From Mesorhizobium atlanticum (GTDB lineage: Bacteria > Pseudomonadota > Alphaproteobacteria > Rhizobiales > Rhizobiaceae), in assembly GCF_003289965.1 (NCBI RefSeq), contig NZ_QMBQ01000008.1:234354-298353 (forward strand): a stretch of DNA of 64,000 bases, in the 5' to 3' direction. Shown piece by piece: positions 32,566 to 42,406 of the stretch (positions within the stretch are counted from its first letter, which is position 1; each line of letters opens with the position of its first letter). Below the pieces are notes generated by a model. The model saw nothing but the letters and a program-made list of their open reading frames with translations, searched no databases and was not told where the DNA came from. The translations under genes were made by a program, and so were the position numbers.

Positions 32566-33495
32566 ATGCCGGACCTCGAGCAAGCATTGGCGGAAGTCGC
32601 CGCCGAAATGGCTGAGCGCACCGATCGCGGCAAGGTGGCGACCTACATCCCGCAGCTCGGCAAGGTCGATCCGAAGAGATTCGGCATCGCCGCCGTGACC
32701 AATGATGGCCGCGTCATCCTTGCCGGCGATGCCGATCAGCCCTTTTCGATCCAGAGCGTTTCGAAGGTCTTCACCCTCACGCTGGCGCTGGGCAAGATCG
32801 GCGATGCGCTCTGGCAGCGCGTCGGCCGCGAGCCGTCCGGCAATCCGTTCAACTCGATCGTCCAGCTCGAGCATGAGAATGGCATTCCACGCAATCCGTT
32901 CATCAATGCCGGCGCCATCGTTGTCTCGGACGTGCTGCTCGCGGGCCATCAGCCGCGCGAGGCGATCGGCGAGATCCTGCGCTTTATCCAATTCCTCGCC
33001 GATGACGAGACGATCATCATCGACCGCGAAGTGGCGGCATCCGAGCGGGCCACCGGCTACCGCAACTTCGCTCTGGCCAACTACATGAAATCCTTTGGCA
33101 ATCTCCATCATGAGCCGGAACTGGCGCTGGGTGTCTATTTCCACCATTGCGCCATCGCCATGAGCTGCCGTCAGCTCGCCATGGCGGGACGATTTCTGGC
33201 CAATGGCGGCCGAAACCCGGCGACCGGGCACTCGGTCGTGTCGGCCGAGCGGGCGCGCCGCATCGGCGCGCTGATGCTTACCTGCGGCCATTATGACGGT
33301 TCCGGCGATTTCGCCTTCCACGTCGGCATTCCCGGCAAAAGCGGCGTAGGCGGCGGCATTCTCGGCATCGTGCCCGGCGTGGCTTCGCTGGCGGTTTGGT
33401 CGCCCGGTCTCAACGAGAACGGCAACTCCAAGCTCGGCTCCATCGCTCTGGAGAAGCTCGCCCGGATGATGAACTGGTCGATTTTCGCGCCTTAA
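32566..33495 (+). CDS. glsA: Glutaminase A
   Basis: A 309-residue serine-type glutaminase that converts glutamine to glutamate and ammonia. The beta-lactamase-like catalytic pair is Ser64-Lys67 in FSIQSVSK. Other family blocks are PSGNPFNSIVQLE, RNPFINAGAIV, YHHCAIAMSC-type sequence (YFHHCAIAMSCRQLA) and KSGVGGGILGIVPG. It is 5 bases downstream of the aminotransferase gene and converges with rne. Confidence 0.96.
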   Translation: MPDLEQALAEVAAEMAERTDRGKVATYIPQLGKVDPKRFGIAAVTNDGRVILAGDADQPFSIQSVSKVFTLTLALGKIGDALWQRVGREPSGNPFNSIVQLEHENGIPRNPFINAGAIVVSDVLLAGHQPREAIGEILRFIQFLADDETIIIDREVAASERATGYRNFALANYMKSFGNLHHEPELALGVYFHHCAIAMSCRQLAMAGRFLANGGRNPATGHSVVSAERARRIGALMLTCGHYDGSGDFAFHVGIPGKSGVGGGILGIVPGVASLAVWSPGLNENGNSKLGSIALEKLARMMNWSIFAP

Positions 33496-33521
33496 AACAA
33501 TGCCCCTTCGCGGAAATGAAA

Positions 33522-33549
33522 AATCCCGCGCCAGGTGCGGCGCGGGATT
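33522..33549 (-). terminator. Intrinsic terminator of rne
   Basis: An 11-bp stem AATCCCGCGCC / GGCGCGGGATT with a 6-base loop. On the minus strand it is followed by TTTCATTTCC, 33 bases past the rne stop. Confidence 0.85.
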
Positions 33550-33582
33550 CTCTCAGAAGAACAGTCTAACGAACTGAAAGGT

Positions 33583-36543
33583 TTAGAAAAAACCCTTGCG
33601 CTGCCACCAGCCGGCGCGCTTCGGCTTGTCCTCGGCCTTGGCCTCGTCGGACACGTTCGAGGATACGACGGGAACAACCGGCGCATCGATCGACTGCGGC
33701 TTGCGCCGCGTTGGATGCGCGTTGGCGGCAGGTTCCGCCTCGGTCGCCGCGGGAGCGGCAGGTGCCGGCTCAGGAGCGGCATGTGCCGGCTCCGGCTCGA
33801 CCGCCACGGGCGCGACCTGGGCTTCCGCCACGGGTTCGGACACCGTCTCGGCCACGGCTTCCTCGGCGGCTTTCTTGGCGCGCGAACGGCGGGGCTTCTT
33901 TGGCTTTTCGACCGCCTCGGCATCGTCATTGGCGGCCGCGGGAGCAGCAGGCTGCTCGGGCGCGGCTGCTACTGCCGGCTCGCCTGCGGCGTCCTCGTCT
34001 TCCGCCGCTTCGTCCTCGACGTCGCCGGCGACGGCCTCTGAAGTCTCGTCCTCGCGGCGATTGCGCTTGCCGCCGCGCTTGCCGCGCCGGCGCTTCTTGC
34101 CGGCGCCGTCCTCGGCGGTCACCGCCACGGCTTCGCCGCTGGCGGTCGCCTCCTGGGCTGCTTCTTCCGGTGCATCCTCGGCATGGTCGCTGGTTTCGCC
34201 AGCTTCCGCTGGCGCAGCCGTGACATCCCCATTTTGCTCGCGGTCGCGGTCCCTGCCGCCACGCCGCCGCCGGCGCTTGCGACGCTTGCGATCACGGCCT
34301 TCACCGTCCTCGGACCGCTGTTGGTGCTGGCCCTGCTGCTGCGGGCGCGGCTGTTCGGCCTGCACCGCGACCTCTTCTTCTTCCTCGATGACGATCTCGT
34401 CCTCTGGCTCTTCCGGCTCGACATAGGCCGGCAGGCTGCGCACCTCGACGAAACCTTCCGGCTTCTCGGCGATGGCGCCGCGGAAGATCGCGTAATGCTG
34501 GGTGCCGAGCGTTTCATCGGCCTCGATCGTGATCGTCAGGCCGAAGCGGGCCTCCAGCTCAACCAGGTTGGCGCGTTTGTGGTTCAGCACATAAAGCGCC
34601 GTCGCGGCCGGCGTGCGCACGATGATGTGGCTGCGCGAATCCTTGAGCAGGAATTCCTCGATCGCTCGCACCACCATCAGCGCCACGGAAGAATCGGAGC
34701 GCACATGGCCGGTGCCGCCGCAATGCGGGCAGGGCTTCATCGTCGATTCCAGCACGCTGGCACGGATGCGCTGGCGCGACATTTCCATCAAGCCGAAATG
34801 CGAGATGCGGCCGACCTGGATGCGGGCGCGGTCGTTCTTGAGGTGATCCTTCAGCCGCTTCTCGACAGCGCGGTTGTTGCGATTCTCCTCCATGTCGATG
34901 AAGTCGATGACGATGAGACCGGCAAGGTCGCGCAGTCTCAACTGGCGCGCGACCTCCTCGGCCGCCTCCAGATTGGTGTGGAGCGCGGTTTCCTCGATCG
35001 AATGCTCCTTGGTGGAGCGGCCGGAGTTGACGTCGATCGAGACCAGCGCCTCGGTCTGGTTGATGATGATGTAGCCGCCGCTCTTCAGCGTCACCTGCGG
35101 CTGCAGCATGCGGTCGAGCTGCGCCTCGATGCCGTTGCGCACGAAGATCGGCGTGGTGTCGCGGTAGGGCTGAACCACCTTGGCGTGGCTCGGCATCAGC
35201 ATGCGCATGAAGTCCTTGGCCTCGCGGTAACCGTCCTCGCCGGAGACCAGGATCTCGTCGATATCCTTGTTATAGAGGTCGCGCACCGAGCGCTTGATCA
35301 GGCTGCCTTCCTCGTAGACGAGGGCAGGGGCCGTGGATTGCAGCGTGAGGCTGCGGACGTTCTCCCAAAGCCGCATCAGATATTCATAGTCGCGCTTGAT
35401 CTCGGCCTTGGTGCGGCTTTCACCGGCGGTGCGCAGGATGACACCCATGCCCTGCGGCACGTCGAGGTCGCTCACGACCTCCTTCAGCCGCTTGCGGTCC
35501 TGGGCGTTGGTGATCTTGCGCGAGATGCCGCCGCCGCGCGCGGTATTCGGCATCAGCACCGAATAGCGGCCGGCAAGTGAAAGATAGGTGGTGAGCGCGG
35601 CGCCCTTGTTGCCGCGCTCTTCCTTGACCACCTGCACCAGAAGGATCTGGCGGCGCTTGATGACTTCCTGGATCTTGTACTGGCGGCGCACCGGCTTGCG
35701 GCGATTGCGGATTTCCTCGAGCGCGTCCTCGGCGCCGACCGACTCGACCTCGTGCTCGTCCGAATGCGAGGCCGAGACATCCTCCAGCATGCCGCGATCG
35801 TTGTCGCTGGCGGCTTCGCCGCTCTGCTCGGGCAGATCCGCCTGCGGGACCGCCTCGGAAATCACGTCGGCTTCCACGCTCGCGGCAATCGAGGTGGCGC
35901 CACCTTCGGACGGCTTGCCGTCCTCGTCGTCCGCTGCCTGGTCGCCGCCAATCTCGGCGGCAGGCTCTTCAGCCGTTTCCTGGTCGGTTTCGACTTCGAC
36001 GGCTTCGGCGACGATCGAGGCATCTTCTGGCGAGGCATCGACGGTCGCGCCGCCAGCTTCCTCACTCCCGGCGGGCTCGGCGGCGGGTTGTTCGAGGGCT
36101 GCGGGCTCAGCCGGGCTTTCCTCGTTTTCCGAGGAAGCGTGTCTGTGCTCGCCGCGGTCGCGGTTCTTGCCGCCGCGCCGACGGTTGCGCCGGCCGCCGC
36201 GATCGCGCGCCTGCTGCTCTTCGCCGTTCTCCGCTTCCTCGTCGTCGTCCTCGGCCTCCTGCGCTTCGGCGCGCAGCAGAGCCTGACGGTCGGCTACCGG
36301 GATCTGATAATAGTCGGGATGGATTTCACTGAAGGCGAGGAAACCGTGACGGTTGCCGCCATACTCGACAAAGGCTGCCTGGAGGGAAGGTTCGACGCGG
36401 GTTACGCGGGCGAGATAGATGTTTCCTTTGAGCTGCTTCTTGTCCTGGGATTCAAAGTCGAATTCTTCGATGCGGTTACCGCGAACGACGACAACGCGTG
36501 TTTCCTCCGGGTGGGAGGCGTCTATCAGCATCTTGTTGGGCAT
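33583..36543 (-). CDS. rne: Ribonuclease E
   Basis: A 986-residue RNase E. The S1 domain begins at GNIYLARVTRVEPSLQAAFVEYGG but is split by about 190 residues of acidic and arginine-rich low-complexity sequence (residues about 95-285) before resuming at RRQILLVQVVKEERGNKGAALTTYLSL. The catalytic core has SIDVNSGR and IDFIDME, the magnesium-binding aspartates, and the zinc link CPHCGGTG. The last 300 residues are a disordered charged tail, the platform for the degradosome. ATG 36543 gives the standard MPNKMLIDASHPEETRV start. It degrades and processes mRNA and rRNA. Confidence 0.95.
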   Translation of the reverse strand: MPNKMLIDASHPEETRVVVVRGNRIEEFDFESQDKKQLKGNIYLARVTRVEPSLQAAFVEYGGNRHGFLAFSEIHPDYYQIPVADRQALLRAEAQEAEDDDEEAENGEEQQARDRGGRRNRRRGGKNRDRGEHRHASSENEESPAEPAALEQPAAEPAGSEEAGGATVDASPEDASIVAEAVEVETDQETAEEPAAEIGGDQAADDEDGKPSEGGATSIAASVEADVISEAVPQADLPEQSGEAASDNDRGMLEDVSASHSDEHEVESVGAEDALEEIRNRRKPVRRQYKIQEVIKRRQILLVQVVKEERGNKGAALTTYLSLAGRYSVLMPNTARGGGISRKITNAQDRKRLKEVVSDLDVPQGMGVILRTAGESRTKAEIKRDYEYLMRLWENVRSLTLQSTAPALVYEEGSLIKRSVRDLYNKDIDEILVSGEDGYREAKDFMRMLMPSHAKVVQPYRDTTPIFVRNGIEAQLDRMLQPQVTLKSGGYIIINQTEALVSIDVNSGRSTKEHSIEETALHTNLEAAEEVARQLRLRDLAGLIVIDFIDMEENRNNRAVEKRLKDHLKNDRARIQVGRISHFGLMEMSRQRIRASVLESTMKPCPHCGGTGHVRSDSSVALMVVRAIEEFLLKDSRSHIIVRTPAATALYVLNHKRANLVELEARFGLTITIEADETLGTQHYAIFRGAIAEKPEGFVEVRSLPAYVEPEEPEDEIVIEEEEEVAVQAEQPRPQQQGQHQQRSEDGEGRDRKRRKRRRRRGGRDRDREQNGDVTAAPAEAGETSDHAEDAPEEAAQEATASGEAVAVTAEDGAGKKRRRGKRGGKRNRREDETSEAVAGDVEDEAAEDEDAAGEPAVAAAPEQPAAPAAANDDAEAVEKPKKPRRSRAKKAAEEAVAETVSEPVAEAQVAPVAVEPEPAHAAPEPAPAAPAATEAEPAANAHPTRRKPQSIDAPVVPVVSSNVSDEAKAEDKPKRAGWWQRKGFF

Positions 36544-37159
36544 TATCTTGTTTCCTGCCGGCAGCCGACGGCCGCAGCTGGCGTGGCAATGCCCGCCGCT
36601 GTGCGCCTGTATCTGTGTGCATGCCGGATAATTGAATGTCCGCCAGCCGCCGCTTGAGCGCAATGGCGGTGCCGCCCGCAGCCATTATGGCGCGGTTTGA
36701 TGCGGACCTTTCCATGATTGCGCTTGAAGCCATCGGCACCCAGCAGAACCTTTTGAACCAAAGCCCGGGCTGAGCCGGACCAGCTTGTTTGCTCACGAAG
36801 AGCCGGCGCGGGGCAACCCGGCCGTTTTCCTCACGCAAGCGATTCCCCCGCCACGGGAGCACGCCTGCGAAAATCGTCGCGACCACCTGAGCCTGGAAGG
36901 ATAACGGAGCCGCCTTTGCATCCGACCTTTGGCAGGAAACTGCTGAGGCGAGCGGTTCCAGGATTGCAGTGATCCAACGTCGCTTTTATGATTTGGCGGG
37001 ATGGAAGGCAACCCCGATTTCCGATGCCGGCAAAAAGCGCTTCCGTTAGGGAAGGTGGCCTTGGGCATCACCGCATGAAAGGCTTGGTTAACCTTCTCTG
37101 AATACCAATCGTTAATCGAATTGGCGGCCTGACGGGCACTCTGTGAGAAGATCGGGCGC
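36544..37159. other. 616-base rne leader and divergent promoter region
   Basis: No convincing gene. On the minus strand it would contain a long 5' leader of rne, typical of autoregulated RNase E transcripts, with GC-rich hairpins at about 36800-36830. The plus-strand side (37070-37130) is AT-richer, with GGTTAACC and GTTAATCG boxes, and probably holds the amidase promoter. Confidence 0.5.
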
Positions 37160-38446
37160 ATGCGTCAAACCGGGAGCGACGGACAAGAGATGGGACTGGC
37201 GGGCAGCGCGGACAAGAGGGGCGGGGCCGCGGCGCATTTCACGCGCATGGTCTGGGCCGCCTCGCTGCTGGCGCTGCTGCTTTGTTTCGCGGCCGCCGCG
37301 CGCGCCGACGCCCCGCTTGGCGCTACCGGCTACAAGATGGCCGGCGACGCCACCAAGATGCGCATCGTCGTTAATTTCGACCGCGAGCCGGACATCAAAT
37401 GGTTCTTGTTGCGAGGCCCCGATCGCCTGGTCGTCGACCTGCCGCGCACGCGATTCGCTCTCGACGCCAAGGATGTGAAGCCGCGCGGCCTTGTGCGGGC
37501 CGTCCGCTACGGCGACCAGGGACATGGTTCGCGACTGATCCTGACCGGCAAGGGTCCTTTCGTCGTCGACAAGCTCGATGTGCTCAAGAATGACGACGGC
37601 AGCGGCTACCGCATCGCCATCGATATGTCGGCCGCCTCCGAACGAGAGTTCGACGAGGCGCTCGCCAACCAGTCGCTGACCACCGGTTCGACGGTCTCCA
37701 CCGAAAAAGGCGAGCGGGTCGGCACCGGGCCGGTCTCGGCGCCCGGCCATCGCTTCACGGTGGTGATAGACCCCGGCCATGGCGGCGTCGATGGCGGCGC
37801 CGAAAGCTCGGCCGGCACGGTCGAGAAGGACGTCACGCTCGCTTTTGCCAAGGAATTGCGCGACAAGCTGGCTACGGTCGGCAAATACGATGTCTTCATG
37901 ACACGCGACGACGACGTGTATCTGGCGCTTGACGAGCGCGTGCGGATCGCGCGCCAGCACGAGGCGGATCTCTTGATCTCGATCCATGCCGATACGATCG
38001 CCGTCAAAGGTCTTCGCGGCGCCACGGTCTACACGCTCTCGGACAAAGCCTCAGATCCCGAGGCCCAGGCGCTCGCCGATCGCGAGAACCTCTCCGATCA
38101 GTTTGCGGGGATGAAGATCGAGGACGACAACAAGGAAGTCACCGACATCCTGATCGACCTGATCCGCCGGGAAACGCATGGCTTCTCGATGAGCTTCGCC
38201 CATACGCTGGTAGGCCAATTGTCGACCAGTGTCGGCCTCATCAACAATCCGCAACGCTCGGCCGGCTTCAGGGTGCTCAAGGCTCCGGACGTGCCGTCCG
38301 TTCTGGTCGAGCTTGGCTACCTCTCCAACAGCAAGGACGAGGCACAGCTGCTCAACGCCGACTGGCGCGGCAAGGCGGCGCAAAGCATAACCAACGCGGT
38401 CGCCCTGTTTGCCGCGGCCAAGACCGGAACGGCGACGGGCGGTTGA
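37160..38446 (+). CDS. N-acetylmuramoyl-L-alanine amidase (AmiC-type)
   Basis: A 428-residue exported cell-wall hydrolase. A hydrophobic leader lies at residues 30-48, then an AMIN domain (about 52-155) that targets the protein to the septum, and a zinc amidase_3 domain (about 195-420). The zinc and catalytic residues are in VVIDPGHGGVDGGAE (His), VEKDVTLAF (Glu), LISIHAD (His) and VLVELGYLSN (Glu). It cuts the amide between MurNAc and the stem peptide during daughter-cell separation. It is followed on the same strand by the PBP1A gene, as in most Rhizobiales. Confidence 0.93.
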   Translation: MRQTGSDGQEMGLAGSADKRGGAAAHFTRMVWAASLLALLLCFAAAARADAPLGATGYKMAGDATKMRIVVNFDREPDIKWFLLRGPDRLVVDLPRTRFALDAKDVKPRGLVRAVRYGDQGHGSRLILTGKGPFVVDKLDVLKNDDGSGYRIAIDMSAASEREFDEALANQSLTTGSTVSTEKGERVGTGPVSAPGHRFTVVIDPGHGGVDGGAESSAGTVEKDVTLAFAKELRDKLATVGKYDVFMTRDDDVYLALDERVRIARQHEADLLISIHADTIAVKGLRGATVYTLSDKASDPEAQALADRENLSDQFAGMKIEDDNKEVTDILIDLIRRETHGFSMSFAHTLVGQLSTSVGLINNPQRSAGFRVLKAPDVPSVLVELGYLSNSKDEAQLLNADWRGKAAQSITNAVALFAAAKTGTATGG

Positions 38447-38676
38447 CCGGCTGTGCCCGCTCACAACCACCGGGCGTCTACAACCACAAGCAGCCGTTGC
38501 ATGACGACAACACCCGGCGTTATTATTCAATAACCGAGACCTCAAATTTCGCGCTGCCGTATTTTGTCCACATGGTGGCGACATGGGTCTTTGATTGCGG
38601 ATTGGGACCGCCCCGGGAAGCTTGCGCGACTGTCGGCTTCGTTTAGGAAAATCCCGAACCTCGGACTGGAGCGGGT

Positions 38677-41133
38677 ATGATTCGTCTCATCGGCTATTTC
38701 TTTGGCATCGGCACGACGCTGGCGTTGCTGGTGGCGGCCGGCCTTGCCATCTATATCAGCCATGTCGCGAAGGACCTGCCCGACTACGAGGTTCTGGCCA
38801 AATACGAGCCGCCGGTGACGACGCGCATTCACGCCTCCGACGGCTCGCTGATGGCGGAATATGCGCGCGAGCGGCGCCTCTATCTGCCGATCCAAGCCAT
38901 CCCGGACCGCGTCAAGGCCGCCTTCATGTCGGCCGAGGACAAGAATTTCTACAACCACCCCGGCATCGACATCACCGGCCTTGGCCGCGCCATCATCGTC
39001 AACCTGCAGAATCTGGGCTCGGGCCGGCGCCAGGTCGGCGCTTCGACCATTACCCAGCAGGTGGCGAAGAACTTCCTGCTCACCTCGGACCAGACCTACG
39101 AGCGCAAGATCAAGGAGATGATCCTGGCCTTCCGCATCGAGCAGGCCTATTCCAAGGACCGCATCCTCGAACTCTATCTCAACGAAATCTTCTTCGGCTT
39201 CGGCGCTTATGGCGTCGCGGGTGCGGCGCTCACCTATTTCGACAAGTCGGTCAACGAACTGACGGTCGCGGAAGCCGCCTATCTCGCCTCGCTGCCCAAG
39301 GGCCCGAACAATTATCATCCTTTCAAGCATGCTGACCGGGCGATCGAGCGCCGCAACTGGGTCATCGACCAGATGGTCGAGAATGGCTACGTCACCCGCG
39401 AGGAGGGCGCCAAGGCCAAGGCCGAGCCGCTCGGCGTGACGCCGCGCCGCAACGGATCCTATCTGTTTGCCGGCGAGTATTTCACCGAGGAAGTCCGCCG
39501 CCAGATAATTGCCCGCTACGGCGAGAACGCGCTCTACGAGGGTGGCCTGTCGGTGCGCACCACGCTCGATCCGAACATCCAGCTCATCGCCCGCAAGTCG
39601 CTGCAGAATGGCCTGCTCAAATACGACATGCTGCGCGGCTACCGCGGTCCGGTCACACATATCGACATTTCCGGCGACTGGGGCGTTCCGCTCGGCAATG
39701 TGAAAGGTCTCGAGGACGTACCGGAATGGACGCTGGCCGTGGTGCTCGACAGTTCGGATGCCGGCCTGACCATCGGCCTTCAGCCGGCGCGCCAAGTCTC
39801 CGGCGATCTCGTCAAGGATCGCGTCCAGGGCACCGTCAGCAAGGACGACATGGGCTTCGCCATGCGCCATTTCGTCAACGGCAAGTCCGTCAGGGCGAAG
39901 TCGCCTGCGGAAGTACTGGAGCCCGGCGACGTCGTCTTCGTGCAGAAGAACGATGGCTCCGACAACACCTATATGCTGCGCCAGGTGCCCGAGGTCGAAG
40001 GTGGTCTCGTCGCCATGGATCCGCATACCGGCCGCGTGCTCGCCATGGTCGGCGGCTTCTCCTATGCGCAGTCCGAGTTCAACCGCGCGACCCAGGCGAT
40101 GCGCCAGCCCGGCTCCTCGTTCAAGCCGATCGTCTATTCGGCCGCGCTCGACAATGGCTATACGCCGGCCTCGGTGATCATGGACGGCCCGATCACCATC
40201 CAGAGCGGCAACACCACTTGGACGCCGAAGAACTATGACGGCACGGTCGCTGGCCCGGCCACCTTGCGCTCCGGCATCGAGAAGTCTCGCAACCTGATGA
40301 CAGTGCGGCTTGCCAACGATATGGGCATGAAGCTGGTCGTGGAATATGCCGAGCGCTTCGGCGTCTACGATCACCTGGCGCCCTATCTGCCGATGGCGCT
40401 GGGCTCCGGCGAGACGACCGTCATGCGCATGGTGTCGGCCTATTCAATCATGGCCAATGGCGGCAAATCGATCAAACCTTCGCTCATCGACCGCATCCAG
40501 GACCGCTACGGCAAGACGGTGTTCAAGCAGGACGAGCGCGGCTGCGAGGGCTGCAACGCCACCGAATGGAAGAACCAGCCCGAGCCGGAACTGGTCGACA
40601 ATTCCGAGCAGGTGCTCGACCCGATGACGGCCTACCAGATCACCTCGATGATGGAAGGCGTGGTGCAGCGCGGCACCGGCGCCACCATCGGCGAGCTCGG
40701 CCGCCACATCGCCGGCAAGACCGGCACTACCAACGACGAAAAGGACGCCTGGTTCATCGGCTTCACGCCAAACCTCGTCGTCGGTCTCTACATGGGCTAC
40801 GACACGCCGCGCGGCCTCGGCAAGGGTGCCACGGGCGGCGGTCTCGCCGCGCCGATCTTCAAGGACTTCATGCGCGTGGCGCTCGACGGCAAGCCGAACA
40901 CCGACTTCCAGGTTCCGGACGGCATGAAGCTCATCGCCATCAACCGCAAGACCGGCATGCGTGCCGCCGAAGGCGATCCCAACACCATCGTCGAGGCGTT
41001 CAAGCCGGGCACCGGCCCGGCCGACAGCTACTGGGTGATCGGCATGGGCGCGGATGGCTCCAACGGTTCGGGTGGCGCGCTGTCGCCACAAGCCAACCAG
41101 GCCATCCAGGACGGCGGCGGCGGGCTCTACTGA
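38677..41133 (+). CDS. mrcA: Penicillin-binding protein 1A (bifunctional class A PBP)
   Basis: An 818-residue bitopic protein. Residues 5-28 are the membrane anchor. The glycosyltransferase domain has FMSAEDKNFYNHPGID with the catalytic Glu, GASTITQQVAKN and RKIKEMILA. The PBP1A-specific OB-like insertion lies around 315-430. The transpeptidase has SSFK in RQPGSSFKPIVYSAAL, SRN in EKSRNLM and KTGT in AGKTGTTNDEKDAWF. It polymerises and cross-links peptidoglycan. The amidase upstream and a terminator downstream bracket a cell-wall pair. Confidence 0.96.
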   Translation: MIRLIGYFFGIGTTLALLVAAGLAIYISHVAKDLPDYEVLAKYEPPVTTRIHASDGSLMAEYARERRLYLPIQAIPDRVKAAFMSAEDKNFYNHPGIDITGLGRAIIVNLQNLGSGRRQVGASTITQQVAKNFLLTSDQTYERKIKEMILAFRIEQAYSKDRILELYLNEIFFGFGAYGVAGAALTYFDKSVNELTVAEAAYLASLPKGPNNYHPFKHADRAIERRNWVIDQMVENGYVTREEGAKAKAEPLGVTPRRNGSYLFAGEYFTEEVRRQIIARYGENALYEGGLSVRTTLDPNIQLIARKSLQNGLLKYDMLRGYRGPVTHIDISGDWGVPLGNVKGLEDVPEWTLAVVLDSSDAGLTIGLQPARQVSGDLVKDRVQGTVSKDDMGFAMRHFVNGKSVRAKSPAEVLEPGDVVFVQKNDGSDNTYMLRQVPEVEGGLVAMDPHTGRVLAMVGGFSYAQSEFNRATQAMRQPGSSFKPIVYSAALDNGYTPASVIMDGPITIQSGNTTWTPKNYDGTVAGPATLRSGIEKSRNLMTVRLANDMGMKLVVEYAERFGVYDHLAPYLPMALGSGETTVMRMVSAYSIMANGGKSIKPSLIDRIQDRYGKTVFKQDERGCEGCNATEWKNQPEPELVDNSEQVLDPMTAYQITSMMEGVVQRGTGATIGELGRHIAGKTGTTNDEKDAWFIGFTPNLVVGLYMGYDTPRGLGKGATGGGLAAPIFKDFMRVALDGKPNTDFQVPDGMKLIAINRKTGMRAAEGDPNTIVEAFKPGTGPADSYWVIGMGADGSNGSGGALSPQANQAIQDGGGGLY

Positions 41134-41150
41134 CGTCTCGATAGCGCTCG

Positions 41151-41178
41151 AATGGGCTGGCGGGACCGCCGGCCCATT
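41151..41178 (+). terminator. Hairpin terminator after mrcA
   Basis: Stem AATGGGC-t-GGCGG (41151-41163) pairs with CCGCC-g-GCCCATT (41166-41178), with only one mismatch and a 2-base loop as drawn, followed by TCGCTTT. It lies 17 bases after the stop. Confidence 0.65.
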
Positions 41179-41260
41179 TCGCTTTACAGGCGGCGATGCC
41201 GTGCCTATGTATCGCGCCTATTCCGAAAAGACCGAAGAAAACAGGACCGAACGAAAAGCC

Positions 41261-42392
41261 ATGCGCGCGGAAACGCAAAACATTGTCGACGAGATCAGGC
41301 AGGCGATAACCCTGCTGAGGAGGCATCTTTGACTGGGATCAGGCTGTAAAGAGGCTTGAATACCTGAACTCGCGCGCCGAGGATTCCAGCCTCTGGAATG
41401 ATCCGATCGAAGCGCAGAAGCTGATGCGGGAGCGCCAGGAGCTCGAGGACGGTATCGCCGCCGTCAAGGGGCTGACCCAGGCATTGGAAGACAATATCGG
41501 CCTGATCGAGCTCGGCGAGGAAGAGGGCGACGACGGCATCATCGCCGAAGCGGAGGCTGCGCTGCGCTCGATGCAGGGCGAGGCGAAAGCCCGTCAGGTC
41601 GAGACGCTGCTCTCCGGCGAAGCCGACGCCAACGACACCTATCTCGAAATCCATGCCGGCGCGGGCGGTACCGAAAGCCAGGACTGGGCTTCGATGCTGT
41701 TGCGCATGTACACGCGCTGGGCCGAGCGCCGCCGCTTCAAGGTCGAGGTGCTGGAAGTCCATGACGGCGAAGAGGCGGGCATCAAATCCGCAACCGTGCT
41801 GATCAAGGGCCACAACGCTTATGGCTGGCTGAAGACCGAATCCGGCGTCCACCGCCTGGTGCGCATCTCGCCTTACGACAGCAATGCGCGGCGCCACACC
41901 TCCTTCGCCAGTGTCTGGGTCTATCCCGTTATCGACGACTCGATCGAGATCAATGTTTCCGAATCCGACGTGCGCATCGACACCTATCGTTCCTCGGGCT
42001 CGGGCGGCCAGCACGTCAACACCACCGACTCGGCGGTCCGCATCACCCATCTCGCGACCGGCATAGCGGTTGCCTGTCAGGCCGAGCGCTCGCAGCACAA
42101 GAACCGCGCCAAGGCCTGGGAAATGCTGCGCTCGCGTCTCTACGAGGAAGAGCTGAAGAAGCGCGAGGCGGTCGCCAACGCCACGGAGGCGTCGAAGAGC
42201 GACATCGGCTGGGGCCACCAGATCCGCTCCTACGTGCTGCAGCCCTATCAGCTCGTGAAGGATCTGCGCACCGGCGTTGAAAGCACCTCGCCGTCGAGCG
42301 TGCTCGACGGCGACCTCGACGAGTTCATGGAAGCCTCGCTGTCGCATCGCATCGAGGGCGGCGCGGGCGAAGCGGTGGCGGACCTGGATTAG
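41261..42392 (+). CDS. prfB: Peptide chain release factor 2, with programmed +1 frameshift
   Basis: The gene begins at ATG 41261, runs 23 codons to CTT and meets TGA at 41330-41332. Reading resumes one base later at GAC 41331 (DWDQAVKRLEYLNS...), giving 376 residues by joining 41261-41329 and 41331-42392. AGGAGG at 41318-41323 lies 3 bases before CTTTGAC, the standard recoding signal by which RF2 controls its own synthesis. The peptidyl-hydrolysis GGQ is at 248-250 (SGSGGQHVN) and the stop-codon recognition region reads SPYDSNARRHTSF, with SPY in place of the E. coli SPF. It terminates at UGA and UAA codons. Confidence 0.97.
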
Positions 42393-42406
42393 GGTCCTGG
42401 CGCCGC

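Noticed and set aside
38542..40374. A 610-codon minus-strand frame across mrcA
   Set aside because: Antisense to the PBP1A gene, with no recognisable domain; a product of high GC codon bias.
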